Source: JADJLQ01 sp031417835
Lineage (GTDB): Bacteria > Bacteroidota > Bacteroidia > Chitinophagales > Saprospiraceae
Length of the DNA stretch: 64,000 nucleotides
Assembly: GCA_031417835.1 (NCBI GenBank)
Contig: JANOWJ010000165.1
Coordinates: forward strand, 83,019-147,018
Direction of reading: 5' to 3'
Of this stretch, positions 50,361 to 60,610 are shown piece after piece. The notes under the pieces are model-generated. The model was not told where the DNA came from, did not search any database, and worked only from the letters and a program-made list of their open reading frames with translations. A program made the position numbers and the translations under genes. The stretch's first letter is position 1, and each line of letters opens with the position of its first letter.

Positions 50361-51857
50361 CTAGGGATAAATAGGGATCACTAGACCTGCTCCCTTATTG
50401 GATTGGTTAGTGACTACCGGTATAATATCCTCCAAAGAAAGATCTGGATTTTTACGTAATACATCTTGCAGACTTTCACCCCGGCGCAATCTATAATTGC
50501 TAAATAAATCAAGATTAGAAAAAGGGTTTTCAATCGGTTTTATTTTATTATAAAAAGCGGGTAACATCTTAGGCTTCGTGCCTTGAACATTCTTTATCGC
50601 AGCTCCTATTTTATGGACGCTGATTTTATTCCGCTTAACAAATTTTCGGATTGTGCTGGATACAGCAATTTTGTTTTCATTTTTTATATAATGAACTAAT
50701 AAAGGCTTATTGGCTATAATCTCGTCCGATCCCATCATGTTCCAATGTCGAATATTATATTTATCTACATTAAACAATTCCGCAATGTCACTCAGTTTTT
50801 CACCAGGCTGTGCATCATACAATACATGTTCATAAAATAAATGATCGATCAAGCTGCTATCTATATTTGCATGTTTTTGTTCATCAGACTTACCTTCCTC
50901 TTTACGCTCTACATTGTTTAACATACTTTCTACTAGATGAGCAACCCGTGCAGGTATAAGTAATGTAAAGCCAACTTTGTTGGAAGGTATGAGGTCCTTA
51001 CGATATGAGGTGTTTAAAAAGCGGATATCCTCCATAGACATGCCTGTCACTGATGAAATTTTGCTGAATGTAAGTTCATCATAAATCTTGATAGCTCGAG
51101 TTAATTGAAAATCAAGTCTTGGAGACTCAGGGGTCAAGTAGTGTTCGGTATAATATTTCATCATGTAGGCTGCTGCAAGAAAAGCCGGTACATAATTGCG
51201 AGTCTCTTTAGGTAAATAATCCCTTAACTTCCAAAAATTTCTTGCTCCGGATATTGCGATAGCTTGATTCACCCGACCAGGACCACTGTTGTAAGCTGCG
51301 ATAGCCAAAGCCCAATCATGATATCTTGCATATAAATCGCTTAGATATTCCAAGGCAGCATCAGTAGCACGATAAGGATCTTCGCGCTCATCTACATAAC
51401 TATCTATCACAAGATCATTCATTTTGGCAGTACCAGGCATAAATTGCCATAGACCTTGAGCGCCCACTCTGCTTCTTGCACCCGTACGCAAGGCTGATTC
51501 AATAATACTGATAAACTTCACATCATTAGGTAATCCTCTTTCTTCTATCTTCCGTTCGAAGATGGGAAAATAGATCGCAGTACGACCTAATAAAGTTTGT
51601 GTCCACTGAGGTCGCGATGTAAGATATACCCTTAAGTAGGATTTTACTTCTGAAGTAAACTTTGGCTCAAATAAATTGGTAACAGCATTGATTCTTGTTT
51701 CCAATTCTTTATCCGTAAGATCAACAAATAATTCTTTATAGATTTGGTCGGCAAGTGCGTGAGATGAGTTTGAATTGGCTTTTAAGTCCTGTGCAGAGAA
51801 AACGGAATAAGCTATAAAGAGAAAAAACAAGATAATTCTTGGCTGGATATTGCGCAT
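50361..51857 (-). CDS. Membrane-bound lytic murein transglycosylase (MltD-like) with LysM
   Basis: 498 residues. Signal peptide ends near SAQD (residue 22). Lytic transglycosylase domain 105-235, with the catalytic Glu120 in FISIIESAL, GAQGLWQFMPGTAK, and ALAIAAYNSGPGRV. The C-terminal half has LysM-like segments (YDAQPGEKLSDIAELFNV; YRLRRGESLQDVLRKNPDL). It cleaves peptidoglycan to 1,6-anhydromuropeptides. Second hydrolase of a two-gene group with the glucosaminidase, but 400 bp apart and probably separately expressed. Confidence 0.9.
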   Translation of the reverse strand: MRNIQPRIILFFLFIAYSVFSAQDLKANSNSSHALADQIYKELFVDLTDKELETRINAVTNLFEPKFTSEVKSYLRVYLTSRPQWTQTLLGRTAIYFPIFERKIEERGLPNDVKFISIIESALRTGARSRVGAQGLWQFMPGTAKMNDLVIDSYVDEREDPYRATDAALEYLSDLYARYHDWALAIAAYNSGPGRVNQAIAISGARNFWKLRDYLPKETRNYVPAFLAAAYMMKYYTEHYLTPESPRLDFQLTRAIKIYDELTFSKISSVTGMSMEDIRFLNTSYRKDLIPSNKVGFTLLIPARVAHLVESMLNNVERKEEGKSDEQKHANIDSSLIDHLFYEHVLYDAQPGEKLSDIAELFNVDKYNIRHWNMMGSDEIIANKPLLVHYIKNENKIAVSSTIRKFVKRNKISVHKIGAAIKNVQGTKPKMLPAFYNKIKPIENPFSNLDLFSNYRLRRGESLQDVLRKNPDLSLEDIIPVVTNQSNKGAGLVIPIYP

Positions 51858-52042
51858 TTGGAACTTAATTTGTCGAGTTAAAGAATGCTAAGAAACTAAA
51901 AAATTTCCGAACTTATTTGCTTTTCACCCAACAATAACATATAATTATTTTAATGCATTTGGTGGGATTAAGCTTGGCAAAGGTACCCAATCGTTTCTTG
52001 GAAGGCTTTAAATAAACCTTAAAAAAGCCTAATGATAAGCTA

Positions 52043-53350
52043 ATGGATCCTAAGATTTTGAACGTTTTTAACCGCAATGACATCAAAATCAATCTTTTAA
52101 AGCAGATCGGTGCTTATATTTGGATCCTAATGACAATGAACAAAAAGCATCAGATTCGCTCCATCATTTTATTTGTCTTGCTGTTAATAGAAGTATTATC
52201 AGCTACACATTGGCAACTCAGCATGTCCATGCAGTGGTGCAGATGGTGGCACATAGCCGCAGGACTGGGCTTTGTAGGCTTACTTTTTTTGAGACCACTT
52301 CAAGGCCGCGATGTTTTGCATAAATCTAATCAACGATGGCTACCTATTATGTTGTGGGCGATTCTTGTATTATGGTTAACTCCAGGATTCTATAAATTAT
52401 TTAAAGAGCATCCATTAGATTTTACACACGCAGATATGTTGCCAGTGATCGAAGTCATGGTCCACAGATGGTTGGACGGATTGCCTGTGTATGATATGAT
52501 TCCACAATTTTGGAATGGTGTAATGCCGGTCTACCTACCTGCGATGTGGTTGCCTTATGTACCGGCTATTGTATTTTCTTTTGATATGAGGCTGGTCAAT
52601 TTGATCGGAATCTTTTTAGTTCTATTATATCTTTTGATTCGAAAAAAATCAACACCTTGGGCATATGCTGTATTTATACCTATTGGCCTGTGGTTTAATT
52701 ATCTAAGACACAATCGTCAGGAGACATTTTTATTAACTCAAGAAGGAGTCGTGTATGTGTATTACATTTTATTAGTCATTGCCTTGTACTCCCGAAAGGC
52801 TGTCTTGGCAGGTACAGCTTTAGGATTATGTCTATTGAGTCGGTATGGAATTTTGTTTTTTAGTATTAGTCTAGTGATCTGTTACTATTTACATGAACCT
52901 TCGATCTATTGGAAAAAATTAATCTTAAGTGTCGGTATCACGGGACTTGCCTTGATGACGATCACAGGCGCTTGGGCTAATCTCCATATCTTCATTGGCC
53001 TGCCTGGAGAGTATATAAATAATATGGTAAATTTCAAAGCAAAGTATCAGGATGTGATGAATGATGGGTTGGGATTAGTACCTATGATCCCTATAGAATA
53101 CATTACTATGATATACCCGGGTATGGTATGCCTATTGATCTTTATTGCAATAGCGATGATCGGAGCACTTAAAAAGTATGATCACAGGTTTTATTACCTT
53201 TCTTTTCTGAAATTAACTTTGATTGTATTTTATAATCTGATGATCATACCGTATCAATATCTGATTTTTACTTCGGTATGGGTGTCTATTACGATTTGGT
53301 ACCTTTATATCAATCATGAGGAAGAATTAGTTGTCCCGATACCCGAATGA
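52043..53350 (+). CDS. Polytopic membrane protein, possible GT-C-type glycosyltransferase
   Basis: 435 residues with about ten hydrophobic segments. A conserved-looking extracytoplasmic loop near 125-160 (HADMLPVIEVMVHRWLDGLP, then PQFWNGVMPVYLPAMW) resembles the first loop of GT-C/GT87 glycosyltransferases, which carries an acidic catalytic residue. That resemblance is weak and I do not assign a substrate. The first 29 residues look non-coding in character, so MTMNKKHQ at 52130 or MNKKHQ at 52136 may be the true start. Its stop overlaps the mutase start by 4 bp. Confidence 0.7.
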   Translation: MDPKILNVFNRNDIKINLLKQIGAYIWILMTMNKKHQIRSIILFVLLLIEVLSATHWQLSMSMQWCRWWHIAAGLGFVGLLFLRPLQGRDVLHKSNQRWLPIMLWAILVLWLTPGFYKLFKEHPLDFTHADMLPVIEVMVHRWLDGLPVYDMIPQFWNGVMPVYLPAMWLPYVPAIVFSFDMRLVNLIGIFLVLLYLLIRKKSTPWAYAVFIPIGLWFNYLRHNRQETFLLTQEGVVYVYYILLVIALYSRKAVLAGTALGLCLLSRYGILFFSISLVICYYLHEPSIYWKKLILSVGITGLALMTITGAWANLHIFIGLPGEYINNMVNFKAKYQDVMNDGLGLVPMIPIEYITMIYPGMVCLLIFIAIAMIGALKKYDHRFYYLSFLKLTLIVFYNLMIIPYQYLIFTSVWVSITIWYLYINHEEELVVPIPE

Positions 53351-55401
53351 AAAGTAAAATCACCTTCAATAAAGTACAATACGATGAATCGCTAGGTTCA
53401 TGGTCTTCGCGTGAGCTGGATATCGTACACCACAATACAGGTATGGGGACTTATGCAGGTGGGCCATATGCAACTATGTATGTCGCTCAACCATGGACAA
53501 TTCGGCAATACGCTGGATTTTCAACAGCAGAAGATAGCAATCAATTTTATCGACACAATCTTGCTGCTGGCCAAAAAGGATTGAGCGTCGCATTTGACTT
53601 AGCCACACATCGAGGATATGACTCCGATCACCCTAGAGTGGTAGGAGATGTTGGCAAAGCTGGTGTTGCAATCGATAGTGTTGAGGATATGAAGATATTA
53701 TTTGATAATATCCCATTAGATCAAATTTCTGTGTCGATGACTATGAATGGTGCAGTGATCCCAATCCTAGCGTATTATATAGTAGCTGCTGAGGAACAAG
53801 GCGTTTCAGTCGAAAGATTGACCGGGACTATACAAAATGATATTCTCAAAGAATTTTTAGTTCGCAATACCTATATCTATCCTCCGACACCATCCATGCG
53901 GTTGGTCACAGATATTCTTAAGTATACCGCGGCACACATGCCTCGATTCAATCCTATCAGTATAAGTGGCTACCACATGCTCGAAGCAGGCGCACCTCCT
54001 CATGTGGAGTTAGCATTTACATTGGCAGATGGCTATGAATATTTGGAGTATGGCAAAAAAGCAGGATTGTCTTTAAACGATTTTGTACCTCGTTTTTCTT
54101 TTTTCTTTGGTATCGGTATGGATGTGTTTCTAGAGATTGCAAAATTAAGAGCCGCAAGGATACTGTGGTCTGAATTAGTCATCAAAGCAGGAGCAACCAA
54201 AGATCGAGCTAAATTAATGCGTACGCACTGCCAGACTTCCGGTTGGTCGCTTACCCAACAGGATATTGCCAATAACATTACTCGTACAGCCCTAGAAGCC
54301 CTTGCTGCAGTATGGGGCGGTACTCAATCGTTGCATACTAACTCGATGGATGAAGCGGTTTCATTGCCCACACCTACTACTGCCGCTATCGCGAGAAATA
54401 CACAACTTTTTCTTCAACAATCTACAGGGATTTGCCAGTGGATCGATGTGATGGGCGGAAGTAAAATATTGGATGTCAAAGTAAATGAAATTGTACAGCA
54501 AGCTCAATCGATTATCGATGAAGTATTTACACTGGGAGGTATGACCCAAGCTATTTTGTCGGGTTATCCTAAAAAAATAATTGAAGAAGCAGCTGCTACA
54601 AAACAAGCAAAAATCGATGGTAGTGAAGAATTTATCATAGGATTGAATTTATTCAGAGAGGAAGAATCTCAATCTGTAGAAAGCTTGCGCATTAATCATC
54701 ATAAGGTATTTACAGCACAATCGAAAAGATTGTCTGAGATTAAAAAAAATAGAGACCAATCTAAAGTGATTAAAAGTCTGCGTCACATCACCAAAACCTG
54801 TCGTTCGGAAAAGTATAATATCCTAGAGGCGGCTATCAGCGCAGCCAGACATCGGGCTACACTCGGTGAGATATCAAGTGCAATAGAAAAGGCTTTTGGT
54901 CGATATCAAGCACCTATATCGGGTCTTTCCAAAGTATATGCAGTGCACAGTATGAAAAATAAATATTTTAAGACAGCCACTCAACTTGCAGCTGTTTTTG
55001 ATTCAAAATATGGTCGAAGGCCTAGGATCTTGATTGCTAAACTAGGTCAGGATGGTCATGACAGAGGGGCTAAAATCATTGCTGCCGGATTTGCAGATAT
55101 TGGATTTGATGTGGACATGGGACCGCTTTTTCAAACACCAAGCGAAGCTGCAAAGCATGCTATTGAAAATGATGTTCATTTCATTGGTGTCTCCACATTA
55201 GCCGGAGCTCATCTCACCCTGATACCTGAATTGATCCGTCAACTTCGATCAGCAAGTCGAGCAGACATCCATGTATTGGCTGGCGGTATTATTCCGGCTC
55301 ACGATTTCAAATCATTGTTTGATTCCGGGGTACTCGCAATATTCGGCCCTGGTACAAATTTAGCGGAGGCTGCGACTAAGATTTTAAAATTGATGGTATA
55401 A
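53347..55401 (+). CDS. scpA: Methylmalonyl-CoA mutase large subunit
   Basis: 684 residues. N-terminal (beta/alpha)8 barrel with TIRQYAGFSTAEDSNQFYRH, GLSVAFDLATHRGYDSDHPR and TGTIQNDILKEFLVRNTYIY; C-terminal cobalamin domain with DGHDRG (Asp569, His571, Gly574) and GVSTLAGAHLTLIP. It interconverts methylmalonyl-CoA and succinyl-CoA using adenosylcobalamin. The separate small subunit (mutA) is not adjacent; methylmalonyl specificity rests on the YAGFST block. Starts inside the stop of the membrane protein gene (ATGA). Confidence 0.92.
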   Translation: MKSKITFNKVQYDESLGSWSSRELDIVHHNTGMGTYAGGPYATMYVAQPWTIRQYAGFSTAEDSNQFYRHNLAAGQKGLSVAFDLATHRGYDSDHPRVVGDVGKAGVAIDSVEDMKILFDNIPLDQISVSMTMNGAVIPILAYYIVAAEEQGVSVERLTGTIQNDILKEFLVRNTYIYPPTPSMRLVTDILKYTAAHMPRFNPISISGYHMLEAGAPPHVELAFTLADGYEYLEYGKKAGLSLNDFVPRFSFFFGIGMDVFLEIAKLRAARILWSELVIKAGATKDRAKLMRTHCQTSGWSLTQQDIANNITRTALEALAAVWGGTQSLHTNSMDEAVSLPTPTTAAIARNTQLFLQQSTGICQWIDVMGGSKILDVKVNEIVQQAQSIIDEVFTLGGMTQAILSGYPKKIIEEAAATKQAKIDGSEEFIIGLNLFREEESQSVESLRINHHKVFTAQSKRLSEIKKNRDQSKVIKSLRHITKTCRSEKYNILEAAISAARHRATLGEISSAIEKAFGRYQAPISGLSKVYAVHSMKNKYFKTATQLAAVFDSKYGRRPRILIAKLGQDGHDRGAKIIAAGFADIGFDVDMGPLFQTPSEAAKHAIENDVHFIGVSTLAGAHLTLIPELIRQLRSASRADIHVLAGGIIPAHDFKSLFDSGVLAIFGPGTNLAEAATKILKLMV

Positions 55402-55402
55402 T

Positions 55403-56515
55403 TTAAGTAAATAGATCCGCACTGATCCGGTCAGCTATAAATTTCCCTTCCTTGGTTAGAATATACGCACCTTCTTTATGCACCAAATATTTTTGGGCAA
55501 GCCATGGGACAATTTGTCGATTAAAATGTTCTAAATAGGGTGTAGGGATTTCTAAATGTCGGATGCCTTCCGAAGTCCGAATGCGGGTTAATATGAATTC
55601 ATTGTATCGTATGTTATCATCCAAAACCTCCGTCTCATAATAGGGTAATCCTTGATCTATCGCATGGATGTATGCTCTGTTATTAGCGATATTCCATTGT
55701 CGAGTATCTCGGTTGTAGGAATGTGCAGAAGGACCTAAACCAATATAAGGAATCCCTTGCCAATAACTACTATTGTGGCGGGAACGAAATCCTGGTTTGG
55801 CATAATTGGAAATTTCATATGGCTCAAAGCCGTGTGCGGGTGCAGTGTTCAGTAGATAGTCAAACTGACTAATGGTGGCTCGGTCATCAGGAGCTTGGGT
55901 CTTGTTCATCTCAATCTGTCGAGCCAACACAGTTTTGGGTTCTACAGTGAGTGCATAGCAGGAAAGGTGTTGCACCTGTAATTCAAATGCTTGGTCCAGA
56001 TTTTTAATCCAATGATTCAAGTCTGATCCTGGCACCCCGTAGATCAGATCTATCGTAATATTATTAAATCCCGCTCGCTGACTGTTTTGCACTGCTTCGA
56101 TGGATTGTTTTGGGGTATGTATCCGATGCATATATGACATGTCTTGCTCAAAAAAAGATTGGATACCAATACTTAATCGATTCACTAACGTAGATTTTAA
56201 TTGTGAAATAAATAAGCTAGTAAGATCATCGGGATTGGCCTCTAGTGTGACTTCAGCATTTGGATCTACAGCGAAACAATCAGTGATATGTGTTAAAAGA
56301 GTTTGAATTTCTGATGCTGTCAATAGGGAAGGAGTCCCACCGCCAAAATATATCGTATGAATGGGGATACCCTTTAAATAGTGTTTTTTAAGCTCTAGCT
56401 CACGGTGTAATGCGCCAAGTAAATCTTGTAGACCGGATAATTGGGTTGAAAAATGAAAATTGCAATAAGTGCAAGCTCGTCTACAAAAAGGTATGTGTAT
56501 ATATATTCCTGCCAT
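55403..56515 (-). CDS. hemW: HemW, radical SAM heme chaperone
   Basis: 370 residues. Radical SAM motif C11-x3-C15-x2-C18 in IPFCRRACTYCNFHF, then TIYFGGGTPSLL, EANPDDLT, RLSIGIQSFFEQDM and YGVPGSDLNHW. HemW resembles coproporphyrinogen oxidase HemN but lacks the extra Cys of that enzyme (here CxYCNF-H) and acts in heme insertion. The C-terminal winged-helix-like region ends near the stop, which is 1 bp from the convergent mutase gene. Confidence 0.9.
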   Translation of the reverse strand: MAGIYIHIPFCRRACTYCNFHFSTQLSGLQDLLGALHRELELKKHYLKGIPIHTIYFGGGTPSLLTASEIQTLLTHITDCFAVDPNAEVTLEANPDDLTSLFISQLKSTLVNRLSIGIQSFFEQDMSYMHRIHTPKQSIEAVQNSQRAGFNNITIDLIYGVPGSDLNHWIKNLDQAFELQVQHLSCYALTVEPKTVLARQIEMNKTQAPDDRATISQFDYLLNTAPAHGFEPYEISNYAKPGFRSRHNSSYWQGIPYIGLGPSAHSYNRDTRQWNIANNRAYIHAIDQGLPYYETEVLDDNIRYNEFILTRIRTSEGIRHLEIPTPYLEHFNRQIVPWLAQKYLVHKEGAYILTKEGKFIADRISADLFT

Positions 56516-56548
56516 TACGAATAAGCCGTCAAAATAACAGGTTCCCGT

Positions 56549-56556
56549 TAACTTTG
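56549..56556 (+). promoter_or_regulatory. -7 box (TAACTTTG) before the Omp85-family gene
   Basis: TAnnTTTG match ending 7 bp before the ATG at 56564; predicts an almost leaderless message. Divergent from hemW. Confidence 0.5.
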
Positions 56557-56563
56557 CTTTTAA

Positions 56564-58351
56564 ATGGATGAAAAATCGGTCTGGAAAATCATTTTATTTA
56601 TTTTAATAGCTATGTCTTGTGATGGTCAGGTTCTCAAATCACTGACTATACAACTTGATACGACCGATCAATATATTCAAATACCTGCATCATTAGTTCA
56701 GATACGCCAGACAGAAGAAGGTATTACTCAACGCGTCATATCCTGGATTGATTCATTACAAGATCGGGGCCACTTAGAATGTCATCTTCAATCTTTGGTA
56801 TCCATTGATACCATGAGTATTGCTCATATCCATGTAGGCCCGTTATATCGATGGACCCGATGGTATGTGCAAGAGCATGATTTAGAATTATGGCTCAGCA
56901 GGGGCTTAGAACTGCCTAAGCTGGGAAGTCGGGAGTTGGATGTAAGTGAATCGAAAGTCATCTTGAAAAAAATTCTTGAGCGGTTAGATGAACGTGGCTA
57001 CCCATTTGCCCAAGTATATCTGGATAGCAGCACGATAACAGGTAATAGCATGACTTCTAGATTAAATGTAGTGGAAGGGCCTCGCATTTTGATCGATACG
57101 GTTCAGCTCAATGAACCCATAGGAATATCGCACCACTTGGTTTACAAAATCACTGGTTTACAATCCGGTAGTCCATTTAAAAAGCGATCTATCCTTTCGC
57201 TTAATCAGTCTCTGGAATTATTTCCCTTTCTGGAATCTTATGCCGATCCTCAAATTATTTTTTATAAAAATAAGGCAGTGGTCAAATTATTCTTAAGGGA
57301 TAAAAAGTCGAGCCACTTAGATGCATTACTAGGATTTCTACCTGGCACGGGTACGGACTCGCGATTAAAAATAAATGGCAATTTTACAGGCTATTTTATA
57401 AATCAATTTAGAGTAGGAGAATCCATCGATATTAACTTTCAAAGTTTACAAAGCAACAGTCAGAATCTAAAAATCGAATTGGCAATCCCATTTGTGTTTA
57501 GCCTGCCATTTAGTCCTTTTGCACACTTTAATTTATACAAACGAGACTCACTTTTTTTGGATTTGAAATGGGAAGCCGGTGCCAAATGGCAGCTAAATCG
57601 GACAGCGACCTTTAGCATTACGCTTGGTGCTTTTAATTCAAATTTGTTGCGACCAGATCTATTGATGATCAGGTCATTGCGACGCCTACCGGCAGCGTTA
57701 GATATTAATCAACGCTATCTGGGGAGTGCCTTGGTGATCAGTCACCTCGATGCTAAGAGAAATCCACAAAAGGGCTACTCATTAACAGGCTCAATCCGAG
57801 GCTCCACTCGACAGATCAAGCCTAATGCTTCTATAGTGGCTTTAAAAGATCCTTTGGATGATACTTTCTCATTTTCAAGCCTCTATCGTGCATATGAGAA
57901 AAAAGGGTATGCCGTAGATTGGGGGTTAGAAGTATTGTTTTTTATACCTACAATGAGATATAATACTTGGTATAATTCTATCCGGTGGTTCAATAAAAAA
58001 GCTTCAACTTCACTTCAATTAAATGAATTGTATCGCTTAGGTGGTTTTAATTTATTGAGAGGATTTGATGAAGAATCAATATTTGCAAGCCAATATCTTC
58101 TTTGGAATACAGAATGGAGACTGATCACAGGTCCATTGTCTTATTTATTCGTACATTCTGATTTGGCTAGATTAAATGAATACAAAGTCGGTATTTTTAA
58201 ACCAGCATCTTTCTGGAGTATTGGTGCAGGTTTAGTGTTTGATACATCACTTGGGTTGTTATCCGTATCCTCTAGTATTGGGAGGCGATTTCCAGAGGGC
58301 TTTGATTTTAAAGCGGTCAAACTGCATGTGGGATATATCAATTATTTCTAG
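56564..58351 (+). CDS. Omp85/BamA-like outer-membrane protein
   Basis: 595 residues. A signal-peptide-like start ends near CDGQ (about residue 22). POTRA-like region (about 110-225, VILKKILERLDERGYPFAQV, LNVVEGPRILIDTVQL) followed by a surface-antigen barrel. The hallmark (V/I)RGF-type loop is present as NLLRGFDEES (Arg499), and the barrel ends LHVGYINYF with a terminal Phe as in outer-membrane barrels. Shorter than BamA (about 800 or more), closer to TamA or a patatin-associated Omp85. Exact role unknown. Standalone gene. Confidence 0.82.
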   Translation: MDEKSVWKIILFILIAMSCDGQVLKSLTIQLDTTDQYIQIPASLVQIRQTEEGITQRVISWIDSLQDRGHLECHLQSLVSIDTMSIAHIHVGPLYRWTRWYVQEHDLELWLSRGLELPKLGSRELDVSESKVILKKILERLDERGYPFAQVYLDSSTITGNSMTSRLNVVEGPRILIDTVQLNEPIGISHHLVYKITGLQSGSPFKKRSILSLNQSLELFPFLESYADPQIIFYKNKAVVKLFLRDKKSSHLDALLGFLPGTGTDSRLKINGNFTGYFINQFRVGESIDINFQSLQSNSQNLKIELAIPFVFSLPFSPFAHFNLYKRDSLFLDLKWEAGAKWQLNRTATFSITLGAFNSNLLRPDLLMIRSLRRLPAALDINQRYLGSALVISHLDAKRNPQKGYSLTGSIRGSTRQIKPNASIVALKDPLDDTFSFSSLYRAYEKKGYAVDWGLEVLFFIPTMRYNTWYNSIRWFNKKASTSLQLNELYRLGGFNLLRGFDEESIFASQYLLWNTEWRLITGPLSYLFVHSDLARLNEYKVGIFKPASFWSIGAGLVFDTSLGLLSVSSSIGRRFPEGFDFKAVKLHVGYINYF

Positions 58352-58358
58352 TATGACC

Positions 58359-58991
58359 TCATAACTTTTGGATTACTTGTACACCATCTCTGATCGGAAG
58401 TATAAACGCTTTCACTCTTTTATCTTGTGCTATCATGATATTAAAGTCATGTATTGATTTGGATTCTTTGTCCATTTTATCCAATACGACATTACCATAC
58501 CATAATACATTATCCACTAGGATAGTCCCGCCCGGAATCATAAGAGGCAAGATCAATTCATACAATGAAGAATTGTTTTGCTTATTGGCGTCGATGAAAG
58601 CTAAATCATATATTGGAGCTAAAGCAGACAAACGGTGGAGAGCATCTCCTACGATTATTTGTAATTGTTCAATTTTTCCTGCAAGCACAAAATATTTCTT
58701 TATTATTTTTTCATATTCTTCGTTGATTTCGATACAAGTGATGATTCCATCTACCGGAAGGTGATGAGCCAGGCATAGTGCAGAGTATCCGGTAAAAGAA
58801 CCTATTTCTAAAATAGCGCGTGGACGCAGCCATGCACCCATTGACATTAAAAACCTACCCATCACCGGACCGCAAGACATATAAGGATTGACTGTCGATA
58901 GTGCAGTTTCCCGTTCCAATTGCTCAAGATAGGGTGGCATTGGGTAACTATTTTGATCGCTATACTCATATAACCGCTCAGTAAACAACAT
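58359..58991 (-). CDS. Class I SAM-dependent O-methyltransferase
   Basis: 210 residues, COMT-like (Methyltransf_3). SAM site ILEIGSFTGYSALCLAHHL, acidic residue CIEINEEY, and metal/catalytic region FIDANKQNN and ILVDNVLWYGNVV, which fits the Asp/Asp/Asn magnesium site of catechol and caffeoyl-CoA O-methyltransferases. Substrate unknown. Its start overlaps the end of the EamA transporter gene by 14 bp, so the pair is translationally coupled. Confidence 0.9.
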   Translation of the reverse strand: MLFTERLYEYSDQNSYPMPPYLEQLERETALSTVNPYMSCGPVMGRFLMSMGAWLRPRAILEIGSFTGYSALCLAHHLPVDGIITCIEINEEYEKIIKKYFVLAGKIEQLQIIVGDALHRLSALAPIYDLAFIDANKQNNSSLYELILPLMIPGGTILVDNVLWYGNVVLDKMDKESKSIHDFNIMIAQDKRVKAFILPIRDGVQVIQKL

Positions 58992-59868
58992 GGGAAATTT
59001 TTTTCTTTAATGAAGGATAAAATAACACGGCCAATAAAATCAAACTTGCTCCAATATAAAAAGTAAGCGTAAGTCTTTTATGTTCACCCAACATTACAGC
59101 TGCTAAAAATATTCCATACACTGGTTCTAAATTGACCACCAGATTTAATGCGAAAGCGGAGAGATGCCGAAGTGCAATCAGAGACATAGCATGGGCAATA
59201 GTCGTACAGATCACTCCCAATATTAATAGATAAATCCAATCGTTTTGATTTGGCCACCATTTGAATATACCATAATACCAACGATAAATGCCCATAATAA
59301 CACTTAATGTTAAAAAAGCACTCACCATTTCTATCCAGGATAGCTGCCATACCTGTACGACATGTACATATCTTTTATTGAGAATAGAATAAAGTGCAGC
59401 GAGACAAGCTGAAATTAATCCTAACAATACTCCCCAAAGATTTGTGTGATTAAGTCCTTGAACCACAAAAAACATACCGGGGACTATGAATATAGCTATG
59501 CCAAAGTCCAATCGATCGAAGGATTTATTGCTCACTAAGGGTTCAATGATGGTAAGAAATAAACAAGTGGTAGCCATACAGATTAGACAAAAAGAAGCTC
59601 CCGCAAGTTTGATGGAAGCAAAAAATGTAACCCAATGAATGGCTATGATGCCACCGATCAAACAAAGCTTCAAAACCAAGTTTTTAGGCATAACCCGTAA
59701 AAAACGAAATCCTCCAACCAAAAAGCTCAAGGAAATGCTGGCTATCAATACGCGCCACCATACTATTGATAATGGGTGTACCTCTATTATTGAACCCAGT
59801 ATCGCCGTAAACCCAAACAATACAACTGCAATATGGATCAATATGTAAGAAGATAATTCTTTTTTCAT
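58978..59868 (-). CDS. EamA-family (DMT) transporter
   Basis: 296 residues with about ten transmembrane helices in two repeats. EamA features include HPLSIVWWRVLIAS (first repeat), GVLLGLISACLAALYSILNKR and YLLILGVICTTIAHAMSLIAL followed by LVVNLEPVYGIFLAAVMLGE (second repeat). Family members export amino acids or other metabolites. Coupled to the downstream O-methyltransferase, so a link to its product is possible but unproven. Confidence 0.88.
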   Translation of the reverse strand: MKKELSSYILIHIAVVLFGFTAILGSIIEVHPLSIVWWRVLIASISLSFLVGGFRFLRVMPKNLVLKLCLIGGIIAIHWVTFFASIKLAGASFCLICMATTCLFLTIIEPLVSNKSFDRLDFGIAIFIVPGMFFVVQGLNHTNLWGVLLGLISACLAALYSILNKRYVHVVQVWQLSWIEMVSAFLTLSVIMGIYRWYYGIFKWWPNQNDWIYLLILGVICTTIAHAMSLIALRHLSAFALNLVVNLEPVYGIFLAAVMLGEHKRLTLTFYIGASLILLAVLFYPSLKKKISHVVY

Positions 59869-60099
59869 CAGGACAATCGGACTAAATATATGTAATCTGC
59901 CTATATTTACTGAGGTTGGTTGGTTATTTATTAAAAAATTATATATGACTGATGATCAATTCATAATGGCATCAGATAAAAGATATACTTTAAGTGCTAG
60001 TAGATCATTACCCATCTAAATCATTTATACGCTAAATATCAGTTAATTTAAAATACATGATTCTGAGTGGGAAATGACTACAAATGGGCAATATTTTCA

Positions 60100-60107
60100 T
60101 AATTTTG
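60100..60107 (+). promoter_or_regulatory. -7 box (TAATTTTG) upstream of the peroxiredoxin gene
   Basis: TAnnTTTG match 20 bp before the ATG at 60128; likely drives the peroxiredoxin-clpS-aat-FkbM run. Confidence 0.5.
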
Positions 60108-60127
60108 CCTTTATAAATTATTGACCT

Positions 60128-60592
60128 ATGAATATTGGGCAGATTGCTCCGCACATTGAGCTCTATGATACCGAGAGACAAAAAGTCAAATTGAGCGATT
60201 TCGCAAATCAAAAAATCGTGTTGTTTTTTTTCCCGGCTGCTTGGACTGGAATGTGTATCAAAGAGATGTGCACTGTAAGAGACGACATGTCCTATTACCA
60301 TGATTTAAAGGCTATTGTCATTGGTATATCAGTTGATACACCTTTCGCCTTAAAAAAATTTAAACTGGATCAGAATCTTCCATTTGTTTTGCTGAGTGAT
60401 TTCAATAAAACTGTAATCAGAGCATATGGTGTTTACCGAGAAGACTTTATCTTGGATATGCACGGCGTAGCGGATCGATCTATCTATATCATAGGAAGTG
60501 ATGGAACTATTCAATACAAAGAAGTGTTAGAAAATCCCAGTGAATTACCTGATTTTGCAGCTGCTAAACGTGCATTAGAAACCATACAATAA
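60128..60592 (+). CDS. Peroxiredoxin (AhpC/TSA family, AhpE-like)
   Basis: 154 residues. The peroxidatic motif PAAWTGMC places Pro36, Thr40 and the peroxidatic Cys43; a second Cys48 lies close by (IKEMC), which could be resolving. Reduces peroxides using thiol donors in the cytosol. The thioredoxin fold continues with VIGISVDTPFALKKF and the C-terminal SIYIIGSDGTIQY. First gene of a tight run with clpS (18 bp). Confidence 0.9.
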   Translation: MNIGQIAPHIELYDTERQKVKLSDFANQKIVLFFFPAAWTGMCIKEMCTVRDDMSYYHDLKAIVIGISVDTPFALKKFKLDQNLPFVLLSDFNKTVIRAYGVYREDFILDMHGVADRSIYIIGSDGTIQYKEVLENPSELPDFAAAKRALETIQ

Positions 60593-60610
60593 TCCATTAT
60601 ACCTAATCTC

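Noticed and set aside
51980..52030. Possible terminator from the AGGCTTT…AAAGCCT repeat
   Set aside because: The stem is short, the loop is long and no T run follows.
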